Shown piece by piece: positions 5,513 through 14,614 of a stretch of DNA of 16,096 nt. Position 1 is the stretch's first letter. Every line of letters begins with the position of its first letter. The notes below the pieces were generated by a model. The model was not told where the DNA came from and did no database searches. It was given only the letters and a program-made list of their open reading frames with translations. Both the position numbers and the translations under genes were made by a program. The DNA comes from Entophlyctis helioformis (lineage: Eukaryota > Chytridiomycota > Chytridiomycetes > Chytridiales > Chytriomycetaceae): positions 1 through 16,096 of the forward strand of contig JAHLKH010000381.1 in assembly GCA_025526915.1 (NCBI GenBank), written 5' to 3'.

Positions 5513-8293
5513 CTAACCACGCGTGTGATTGTGATGCTCGGTGTTGCTGTGCATGTGCGTGTCGTGGGTGGCTGTGGCTGTCATGGCTGTGGATGTGGCT
5601 GTCATGGTTGTCCCGTCGCCACCTACATGCCAGTCCATCACGTCCATGCAGACAGACAAGTCAGTCGATGGTGCTTGTGCACACACACACACGCCACCAA
5701 TGCAGTATGCAGTGCGCGACGTACATGCAGGCAGATTGCACGTGTCGCCCGTGTGGCCAGGTGCGATGCACACACGCGTGCCCTCTCCTCGGCATTCCTC
5801 AGAGACGAAGAGGTTGTCTGGCAGCGGTCCATACAGGCCGGCGTTGTTCTCAAAGTAGCTGCAGCCATCTCATCACATCCGTGGTCAGCGAACTGTGCCG
5901 TGGTGAGCGTCTCACAGCACGCCATTCACACGCCATCCACACTCACAAGAACGCCTTGTCGACCCTGCCGAGTGATGCTGGCAGCTTGCCAGAGAACCCG
6001 TTGTTGCCCAGTCGCAGATCCTCGAGCTCATCAAACGATCCCAGAAACTCTGGCACGGGTCCAGACAGCTGGTTGTTCTCAAGGTGCCTGTCGTGGCATC
6101 CAGATCCACATGGTGTCAGCAACTGTCCTTGTCGCATGCCGCACATCCTGCACATCCTGCACATCCTGCACATCCCCGCCAGCAAGCCTCACAGTCGGAC
6201 AAGACCCGTCAGGTTGGCAAACGAGGTCGGGATGCGGCCCGACAGGCGGTTGCCACTCAGAGACAGCGACGACAGGCTGGTCATGTTGCCAAGCGATCGG
6301 GGAATGGGTCCATCGAGCTGGTTGTTGTCCAGATACCTGCCCCTCGACTGTCAGTCATTAGCGACCAGCAGCACATGACGCCATTCATGATGCCGTTCAT
6401 GCCGTCCATGGCATATTGCGACACGTCGCGACATGTTGCAATACATTGTGGGATGGCAGGATTCTTACAGATGGTACAACTGCATTGCTCCCATCCAGCC
6501 AGGAATACGGCCAGAGAACCGATTGCCACTCAGATCCCTGCTCTCGCGCAACATGGCCAGTCCGTGTGCCAGTCAGCCATCCATCCATCCATCCATCCAT
6601 CCATCCATCCATCCATCCATCCATCCATCCATCCATCCATCCATCCATCCATCCATCCATCCATCCATCCAGTCGGCACCGCGTGCATCCAACTGCATAT
6701 GGACAAACGCACAGGCTATTCAGCTTTGGGACATCCGCAAGGAACCGTGGAATGGTGCCGCCGACTCGGTTGGACGCAAACGAGATCGTGTCCAGCTTGG
6801 GCAGTGTTGTGACCCATCTCGGCACAGTGTCGCTGAAGAGGTTCTCGTCAAGGTACCTGCATTCCACACACGCCGTCCCATGCCGTGCACACGTCAGTCT
6901 CGCCACCAGCAGGGAGAGCCACCGCCATCACCACCACCACCATCACATATTGGCTGTGCGACGCAAGCAACGCAAGCAACCCACAGTGACGTCAGGTTCT
7001 TGAGGTCAGCCAGCGAGTCGGGGATCGGATCGGTCAGGTTGCATGCGCGGAGATCCAGGATCTCCAGCTTGGAGAGACGGCCAATCGTGCTTGGGATCTG
7101 TCCGCCGAGCGGGTTGCTGAACAGGAACCTGCGGACCAGCCACAGCCGCCACGTCGCGTCATCCAGTCAGTCAGTCAGCCAGTCAGTCAGACAGACAAGC
7201 AAACAAGCGGCCACTTGCAGCTGTTCAAGGTTTTCGAGCATGCCGAGCGAGGGTGGAATGGGGCCAGACAACTGGTTTCGGTCAAGGTCCAGCGACGTGA
7301 GATTGACAAGGTCTCCCAGCGATGGCGGGATCGGCCCTGTGAGCTTGTTTCCCCACAGGTAGAGGCCGGTCAGGTTGATGAGACGCCCGAGTGAGCTGGG
7401 GATCGGGCCGGTGATGTTTGTGCTGTAGATCCCGCTGCTCGGCCGTCCCACTGCGGTGAGTTCCAGGCACAGATGCGGATGCTGCCTGGCGCATGGAATG
7501 GCGATGCCACAGCAGCAGCAGACACGGCAGACACGGCAGCTGTGCAGAACCACAGATGGACTCACAGGGTCGTCAGGTTGGTGAGATCGCCCAGCCAGTC
7601 GGGCAGCACTCCTGTCAGCGGCGTGTATGTGATGCCACTGTCCCGCCATCCAAGCAAGAATGTGCCCAGTCAGCGCCAAGTCAAGCCGCGTCGATCTGCA
7701 AGCGCACACGGCCCATCGCAGCCTGCACTCACAGATACCGGAGACTGTGCAGGTTGCGGAACGAGTCTGGGATGGGGCCGTCAAACTCGGCATTGATGTC
7801 ACTGCGGCAGCAGAGAGGCAAGCACATGCAGTGCAAGTCAGCACGGCGTCTGGCCAACACGGCACGGCACGGTACGCGCCATCCAGCCATCACGCCAGCC
7901 ACAGTCCACTTACAGTCTGTTGAGAAACGCCAGATTGCCCAGCGAGGCGGGAATGGGTCCAACTGGAAGATCGTTGCTGTTGAGCGTGCTGTCAAGGGAA
8001 ACCGAGTGTCAGCCGCCGTCCACGAGCACGCAGCCGTGACAGCAGCAGCAGCAGACACACAGCTCGATGATGTTGCGGTTCTCGGAGTCGCACTCGAGGT
8101 ATCGCCTGTCTGGGTCGGTGCAGCAGTTGATGCCAGGCTCAAAGACCGTGGGAAACGCCATCTGCACAAGCAGACAGTCGGGAGGCAGAGACGAGGACAT
8201 GCTTGCAGTGGGGCTGACGACGGACGACGAGCGGGAGAGTGCAGCAGGGAGTGCAGCAGCGAGTGCCGTCCATGGCATTCCCTCGCCCGCCAT
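5513..8293 (-). CDS. Secreted leucine-rich-repeat protein, 11 exons
   Basis: Exons on the minus strand: 8293-8061, 7988-7914, 7801-7733, 7637-7566, 7434-7219, 7128-6985, 6856-6713, 6537-6469, 6336-6193, 6087-5947 and 5858-5513. Together they encode 550 residues without a frame break. The N-terminus (MAGEG, then [12 protein letters not shown]) looks like a signal peptide. A Cys-containing cap follows (residues 40-70, with [13 protein letters not shown]), then about 15 plant-type LRRs of 23-24 residues with the xLxGPIPxSLGxLxNLxxL pattern. A Cys-rich segment ([28 protein letters not shown]) resembles an EGF-like fold, and the tail is Thr/His-rich. There is no transmembrane helix or GPI-type hydrophobic end, so secretion or cell-wall association is expected. 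A longer start at 8398 is possible but would bury the signal peptide. LRR ectodomains bind proteins or glycans; the partner here is unknown. Confidence 0.85.
6577..6671. repeat. CCAT tetranucleotide array inside LRR intron 7
   Basis: About 23 uninterrupted copies of CCAT on the plus strand (ATGG on the gene's strand). They lie within the intron spanning 6712-6538, between the GTGCGT donor and the GAGAGCAG acceptor. On the plus strand it would read Ile-His-Pro-Ser repeats, which is a shadow and not a protein. Confidence 0.95.
7129..7218 (-). other. GC-AG intron (LRR intron 5)
   Basis: On the minus strand the exon ends in CAGCT and the intron starts GCAAGT, ending CCGCAG. No GT donor near this point preserves the frame. 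With GC-AG splicing the split leucine codon (CT + G) and the 24-residue repeat period are exactly kept. The other nine introns of this gene use GT-AG. Confidence 0.8.
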
Positions 8294-8419
8294 TTTATGT
8301 CTGGCTGCCCGAGCGAGCGCTGCAATCACAGCATCTCGCGAGGCTTGCAACTCCGCTCGCTCGTTTGATACTTCATCGCTTTGACAAACGCCAAACATTC
8401 GCTTCAGATTGACCAACTG
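8294..8419. promoter_or_regulatory. Shared divergent promoter region of the LRR and GPCR genes
   Basis: Only 126 bases separate the preferred start codons of the minus-strand LRR gene (8293) and the plus-strand GPCR gene (8420). Both 5' UTRs and both core promoters must fit here or overlap the opposite gene. I see no TATA box. The interval holds CTCGCTCG, TTTGATACTTCATC and two copies of the pattern ACAAACGCC/CCAAACATTC, with no known factor site that I can name. Confidence 0.5.
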
Positions 8420-11400
8420 ATGCGGGCGACTCGCGCGTCATGGCAAACGCTGCTCGCTGTGGTAGTCCTGCTTCTGCAGGTATGTGACACATGACCTTTG
8501 TCGTATGGCGCATTCGGCTCGTTATCAAGACCCATTGCAGCCGAGCAGCCTTTGGCGTAACGCTCAAGTCTCGGCTTGCTGACGGGCTCATTCCCTCTCC
8601 CAAACCATACCAACAGGCAACGAGCGTGACTTCCTTTCGAGTGCTGGACGCGAAGGCACCGCCGACCCCAAACACTATCCGTATCGGTTTCAACGGGGCC
8701 AAGTATGGCGGTGTTTCTACATCCGACAGACCGCCGCTGGGAAGCGACATATACCGCAACGTATTGCTATCTATGCAACTCTGGCTGTCATATCTGGCCA
8801 ACACAACAGATCTGCTGCCCGGCGCAGAGGTTCAGGTCCTCGACAATCCGTTCGACTGTGAGTGGTGATGCGATGTGGTGATGTGATGTGGTGATGGCAC
8901 ACGGATGTCTTTGTCGCGTCGCATGAATGGCATTCGCGTTTGCATGACTTGAGAGTTCTCAACATGTCGTTCGCGGTTCAGTCGTTGTCGCTGGCGCTCT
9001 TGTCAAGACGTTTGAGCTGATCAGTGCAGGATCAATCGCCCTCATTGGGTCTGCGTACAGCGGTGCAACCAAGCTTGTAAGTGGACATCAGCTATTCACG
9101 AACAACGACTGCCAGAGGCTGACCATATGCCAGACCACGATCCTGACAGACTCAAAGTTCCTGCCGCAATGCGATGGCTCGTCAAGCAGTCCAGAGCTGT
9201 CCAACAAGGCAGCATATCCGCGATTCTTTCGCACCAAGCCCAGCGACAACCTGCAAGCGATTGCCTTGTTTGACTACATCATGAGCATGGGATGGCGCCG
9301 TGTGGCCATCATCAGCGAGACGGACGCGTACGGCACCGGTCTGACAAAGGCATTCCGCGACCAAGCGCAAGGCACGCAGCTCAAGATTGTGCTTCAGCAG
9401 ACGTTCCTGCTTGACGCACTCTACAACGAAAACAGCTGGGACACCATCCTGGAAAACATCCGCAGTTCCAACGTGTTTGTGGTGATTATCCTGTCAGCCG
9501 CCGAGCATGTCGTTGGGCTCATGCCAGCCATCCGCGCCAAGGGGATGATGAGCTCCAAGTACGCATGGATCGGGTCTGACGGCATGATTGGCGATAGCCG
9601 GCGGGCACCTGGTCTCACCGTGATCTTCCCGTCTGAGGGCAACGGACCGGCGTTTGCCAAGTTCAATGAGCTATGGGACCAGCACAAGATGGACATCAAC
9701 ACAACCGACAAGCAGAATTCGCCGTACTCGACAAAGTTCGTCTCGTGCATGGAGCTCTTCTTGCGCGGGTTCGACCGGTACCTGCGGGTGACACCAGGTG
9801 CAACACTGCAACGTCTGGCCGCCGGCGAGTACAACCCCAATTTCACATCGCCAGCAATCATGTTCAACTTTCCCGAACAGTACTTGCCAGTCGGGAAGAT
9901 CCTGCTGGATCCAACAACCGGCGACGCTAAATCGACCTACGACATACTCAACTCGCAAGTTGTCAATGGAGTTGCCACGGCTGTGCGCGTTGGGTCGTGG
10001 GATGGCATTTCGCGCAACTTGACTATGGACAGTCCGGTCAAGTTTGGTCTCGAAGGTACGCTGTGTTGGCTTGCTTGTTAGGCTGATATGACTGACACTG
10101 GTCATGCCGGCTTGTGGACCTTGCAGGATCGACGATCAAGCCGGCAGACGACATCACTCTGGCAGACTATACGTCGATCGTCCCGTCAAAGAGCGCCATG
10201 GGAGTGCTGGCGATCTTCTTCAACATGCTTGCAGTCGGGCTGATCATCGCTGTCGGGTTCGTGTTCCATGCCAGCCGAGCGAGACCCATCCTACGCAAGT
10301 CGTCCATCCCAAGCATGAATGTGGTTCTCGTCGGTCTGCTGCTGCCCTGTCTGGACGTCTTTACCATGGTCGATGTGAGTTGTCTCGGTCCACTGCGTTG
10401 GCTTTCTGTGATCATTGACACACGATGGCGTGTGCTGGACAGGTTCCAACCAAGACGCAGTGCATTGCCGATATCTGGCTGGTGGGACTCGGCTTCGCCT
10501 TTGTTCTCGGAGCGATCGCAACCAAGCTTCTGCGACTGTATCGCATCTTCAACGGCATCCAGACACAGATCAAGGGCGTCTCCAACAACGACCTTCTCAT
10601 CCAGACGGGGATCCCCATTCTCATCGAGGCTGTTCTGTTGACACTCTGGACTGCCAACGACCCACCAACACCAAAGCTGATCCAGGTCAACCCGCTGTCG
10701 TACTACTACGTCTGCTCGTCGAGGAGTGCATCCTTTCAAACCATGATGACCGTGTCGCTCGTGACATGGAACGGCATCTTGCTCATCATCTGTACGATCC
10801 TGGCGGTTGCAACACGCGACATTCGAGCCGACTTCAACGAAGCCAAGGTTGTCGGCCTGTGTGTGTACAACCAGCTGGTCATCGTGACGGTCGCACTGCC
10901 ATTGCTCACGACAGGCGTCGGCAGCGTCGCCGTCAGCGTGCTGTTTGCCGTCAAGCAAGCTGCCATCCTGATTGTCGTGTTCGCAACGGTGGCTGCAGTG
11001 CACGGCACCAAGATCTATGCACTGATCGTCGACAAAGATCTGCCCAAACACGCCATGCGACAGATTGACTCCGAGTCTCAGCGGCCTGTTCCAGGAGCAG
11101 CGAAGCCGACAGCAGCATCAGCCGCAGGTGACCAGCACGACGATTCAGACGATTGCTCCGAGACTGACGAGAGCAGCAGCGAGTCATCCCACTTTATGGC
11201 AAACATGACATCCATGTCGATACAGAGCTTGGTGCCGCCCATGTCGTCTCTGTTGCCCAAGCCATGCCACAGGGTGTACGTCACGTACAAGGAGCCAGGC
11301 GTCACGAGCGCATGGATAGCAGCCGAGCTGATGCACATCGCCGCACTCGACATTGTCCTTCTCAAACGCATCAAGCTGCACGTGACGCGCAAAGGCCAGG

Positions 11401-11816
11401 AACGCGGGTCCCGCCGGACGGCTCAGCTGTTCTTCAGCGGCCCGCAACTGTTCCTGCGCGACATCAGGCAGTTGGGCATGGAGAGCGATAGCCGCGACGA
11501 CCGCATTCTGCATATCTACACTGGCAAGACAATGGTGCTGTCGATCAAGTTCGAGAACGGCACTGTCGCGGGCGACTTCGAGGCACTCATGTACGGGCGG
11601 CGGTCGACCGTGGTCAACGAGGGCCGGAGCAGCAGTGCCGCAGGCGGTCTTTGGAGCATGAGTGCGAATGGAGACGGACAGACAAACACCAACACGGCAG
11701 CAGCGACCAATCATGGCAGCAGTGGCGAGGTCGACAACCACGTGTCGTCTGTGACATCAGCCCTGAGTTCAAGTGGGAATCCGATCTTGACACCAACCAA
11801 CACACGAATCCAATGA
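8420..11816 (+). CDS. Class C G-protein-coupled receptor, GABA-B-receptor-like, with long cytosolic tail
   Basis: Exons 8420-8479, 8617-8857, 8982-9076, 9134-10055, 10127-10374 and 10443-11816 give 979 residues; every junction is GT-AG and in phase. Residues 1-22 are a signal peptide (TLLAVVVLLLQ core). About 41-430 form a bilobed ligand-binding (ANF-receptor/Venus flytrap) domain, with IRIGFNGA, LIGSAYSGATKL, and FFRTKPSDNLQAIALFDY followed by GWRRVAIISETDAYG. No cysteine-rich domain separates it from the membrane part, as in GABA-B receptors. Seven helices span about 464-710. Cys529 before TM3 and Cys613 in the second extracellular loop are the expected disulphide pair. FNEAKVVGLCVYN (653-665) matches the conserved class C segment before TM6. 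The tail (715-979) has an acidic Ser-rich linker, then a folded-looking region (about 799-910), then a Ser/Asn-rich end. The ligand cannot be read; amino-acid or GABA-like sensing is inference. Confidence 0.9.
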
Positions 11817-11835
11817 AGGAGACGATTGTGTTCAA

Positions 11836-12318
11836 GTGAAGGAGCAGCTTTCAGCCCATGCCAATGACCACTGTTCCATCTGCGAGACCGTGGCCGACAA
11901 CCAGCAGTTTGCATTCCAGACCACAAAGCACCGTCTGCTCAAGCAGGCCGGTCTGGACAACACGAGCGTGCACCTGCTGCCCGAGCCGTATGCTCACGGG
12001 TTCCTGTCGGCCGGCCTGTTCGCCTATAGCCGCCACCAAGACTTCTTGTGCGAGATCTGCATGTGGTGGGCCATGGCCGCATTCACCGTCCGCACTGTGC
12101 CAGTCTCGGCGCTTGGCGCGTTCCTGCTCACAACACTGTTCCTCGGCAGCACGGCGTTCACCGAGCTCATCTCGTCGCAAAAGTACCCGCTGTACGCCGT
12201 GTACAAGACGACAACGTCTGCCTTGGTGCCGTGGATCCCTGGCACTCCGCTGTCTCTCGCCAAGCCAGACAGGACAGATGCCAAGACATATGCCAAGTCT
12301 GGCAAGAAGACGCAATGA
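11836..12318 (+). pseudogene. N-terminally truncated DUF1295 (steroid 5-alpha-reductase-like) copy
   Basis: This encodes only the C-terminal half of a DUF1295 protein: ETVADNQQFAFQTTKH, HGFLSAGLFAYSRHQDF, STAFTELISSQKYPLYAVYK and VPWIPG. It aligns throughout with the full-length neighbour at 12408-13707. Homology starts abruptly about 70 bases after the GPCR stop, and no in-frame ATG precedes it. The N-terminal membrane helices and the GGEDYRW-type motif are missing. The conserved RHPNFF of the family is RHQDFL here. The last 100 bases are nearly identical in DNA to the paralogue, pointing to tandem duplication or gene conversion. It is most likely a dead remnant. It could instead be an alternative 3' exon of an upstream transcript, since a CAG acceptor occurs at about 11851-11853. 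Confidence 0.7.
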
Positions 12319-12407
12319 GCAGATGCACTCGGCGGTCGAAGTGTGCCAGCAATCTCTTTTCTTGGCTCGTGCCATCTTTCCATCACACGACCCAAGCAGC
12401 GACCAGA

Positions 12408-13707
12408 ATGGCCGGCGGGATCTTGAGCTTCTCTGAGCCGCTCGTGTGGGCCATCCTGCTGTGCACCGACTTTTCGCTCATCGCCTTTGTGCGCTCGTCG
12501 ATGACTGGCAACTGCTCCTTTGTGGGTCTCCCTCTGTGCCTCTCTCTGCGTCTCTGCCAGCCAGTCCCACTCGGTGCCGTTCACAACCATCAGAAACGCC
12601 GCTTTCTCCGACTGGCACTGGCACTGGCACTTGAACGCCGCTGGAGCACTGGCACTGACACTCGGCTGGCGCTGGCTCTCGGCAGGTCGACCGCTTCTGG
12701 TCCATCACCCCCATCCTGTACGCCTGGATCTTTGCCATCTTTGCCCGGGTCAACAGCGGATCGTTTGACTTTCGGTGCACCGTCGGCGCTGTGCTGGTGA
12801 CGGCTTGGGGTGTCCGCCTCACATGGAACTTTGCCCGCAAGTGAGTGCCTGCCTGAGTGCCTGTCTGCCTGAGTGCCTGCTGGTGCGATCCCGATCCGTC
12901 CTCACGACTGGACAAAGCGACGCTCGCCCCGCCATGCCCTCCTCGACCTCAGGGGCGGATACAGACCCGGAGAGGAAGACTACCGCTGGCCGTACCTGCG
13001 CGAGCACATCATCACCAACAAGGCGCTGTACGCTCTCTTCAACTTCGTCTTCATCTCGTTCTACCAAAACTTTCTGCTGCTTGCCATTGTGATGCCGCTG
13101 TGGGCCGCATACCTCAACGCCGTGTCTGCCACACCCAACACGGCCATCACGGCCATTGACGTGGTCGCCGTGTGCCTGTTTGTGCTGCTGCTTGCAGGCG
13201 AGACGATCGCCGACAACCAGCAGTTCAACTTCCAGACGGCCAAGTACGCGATGCTGGGCGAGACCGACCCGAAAAACTGGCCTCAAGCGCACGCTGGCCG
13301 ATCTGCCCGCGCCGTTCAAGTACGGCTTCTCGAACGAGGGTCTGTTTAGCATCAGCCGCCACCCCAACTTCTTTTGCGAGTTCATGCAGTGGTGGGCACT
13401 GTACCTGCTGTCGGTGGCAGCCGCACCAGGCACGCCTGCAGCCATCACGGCCGGATCGGTCTCGTGGATCAACTGGACGGTGCCCGGCACTGTGCTGCTC
13501 ACACTGCTGTTCCTGGGCAGCACGGCGTTCACCGAGTACATCTCGGCACAAAAGTACCCGCTGTATGCGGTGTACAAGACCACGACGTCGATGCTGGTGC
13601 CGTGGATCCCTGGGCCGCGCGATCTCGAGCGGTTGCGGCTGCTGCCCAAGCATGATGGCCGCCTCAATAAACCCTCTGATGAGCCAGTCCAGCAACCAGT
13701 CCACTGA
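12408..13707 (+). CDS. DUF1295 family membrane protein (steroid 5-alpha-reductase C-terminal-like), full length with one frameshift
   Basis: Exons 12408-12521, 12686-12840 and 12953-13707, with GT-AG introns of 164 and 112 bases. Family landmarks appear in order: VDRFWSITPILYAW, AWGVRLTWNFARK, GGYRPGEEDYRW, GETIADNQQFNFQTAKY, LADLPAPFKYGF, SRHPNFFCEF, GSTAFTEYISAQKYPLYAVYK. The frame breaks in the A5 run at 13272-13276. Reading it as A4 gives DPKTGLKRTLADLP and an uninterrupted 340-residue protein with RHPNFF at 225-230. Several membrane helices fit an ER membrane protein. DUF1295 members share the C-terminal fold of steroid 5-alpha-reductases and isoprenylcysteine methyltransferases, but their substrates are mostly unknown. 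The base error is probably technical, because all family motifs on both sides are intact. It is followed by a Lys/Pro-poor polar tail ending SDEPVQQPVH. Confidence 0.85.
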
Positions 13708-14614
13708 TTCATGACCGATCACCTTGTCCGGCATTGACCCGTGCGAGTGCCGGTGCGAGTGCCGTGGAGGTGCCGTCCCCGGCTGTTCCTCCGTCGTCCC
13801 TGTGCCACTTTCTCCAGCAGCGGGGTCTCGACCGCCTCCTCCCGTCAGCGGTTTATCCGTCAGCGTTTGTCCGGGTGCACCGACGGATAAACACGCAAAC
13901 GCGTGTTTCAGGGAGCGCGAAAAAATGGACGCAGCGTCTGGATGGACAACAATGTCGGAGAGGGCGGCGAGCTGGTCGCGAGGGCGGGGTTTGGCCGCCA
14001 CGTGGGTCGCTCCCTCGGTGGCTGCAGAGTACCCTCTCCACCCCGCCGCTGGCTGGTCGAATCAGCGTGCGCCTGTGTGCCGGAGGGATCGCACAGCTGC
14101 AGATGCACAGGCCCCGTTGCGCCACCCGAGTGACGCAGGGTGAGTGTGGCTGTGTGGTGTGCCTGGGCTCTCGCTGCTGCGCTCGTGCTGTCCGGCTGCG
14201 TGCCGCGCTCCGCCCAGACGCGCAGTCGCAGAAGTGCCTCCATCCGTGCAACCTGCAGCTTCGGGCAGACGCAGGTTTGAGCGAGAGAGCACGCACGAGC
14301 CCACGCACGAGCGCAGTCCAGAGGGCGAGGTTGTGCACCACGGCACGGGACGGCTGCAGATAAAGAGAGCGACGCCCGCCCGGTCTGGCTGGCTGCATCG
14401 CATCGCATGCACTGCCACCTCATCGCACGACTCGGCACGCCCTTGCCCCAGCCACACGCACCCGCATCGCACTGTCCAAGCCACACACTGACTCAACGCA
14501 CCTCATTCCGCCTCACCGCCACGTCACCTTGCCCACTTTCCCCACAAAGAACCGATCCGACCTTCCCGCTCTTTGCCTCGTTCCCATCAAACAACCTTGC
14601 CATCCAGCCTAGCC
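13708..14614. other. Intergenic region upstream of the kinase gene
   Basis: About 900 GC-rich bases without a recognisable protein on either strand; the long open frames here are composition artefacts. It holds a TGCGAGTGCCG repeat near 13740, two overlapping perfect hairpins (13851-13908), an ACGCGT box within them, and a CACGTG E-box near 14000. Close to the kinase start is a C/T-rich leader (about 14510-14614), typical of fungal core promoters and 5' UTRs. The only AT-rich patch is GATAAAGAGA near 14360. Confidence 0.5.
13851..13908. repeat. Two overlapping perfect inverted repeats
   Basis: First hairpin: GTTTATCCGTC (13851-13861) and its exact complement GACGGATAAAC (13882-13892), with a 20-base loop. 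Second: AAACACGC (13889-13896) and GCGTGTTT (13901-13908), with a 4-base loop. They share 13889-13892, so they cannot both form fully. The second contains ACGCGT, the MluI cell-cycle box bound by MBF in fungi. They lie about 145 bases past the DUF1295 stop and about 700 before the kinase start. Confidence 0.8.

Noticed and set aside
6433..7362. Plus-strand frame rich in Ile-His-Pro-Ser repeats (about 309 codons)
   Set aside because: It is the antisense shadow of LRR exons and introns. The repeat is the CCAT array within an intron, and the minus-strand model explains every exon in frame.
7435..7450. Nearer acceptor at 7451 for LRR exon 5
   Set aside because: It puts the repeat region in the wrong frame. 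The acceptor at 7435 restores phase 2 and three exact 24-residue repeats.
13853..14486. Long open frames on both strands upstream of the kinase
   Set aside because: Arg/Ala/Ser/Pro-rich translations with no motif, typical of GC-rich non-coding DNA.
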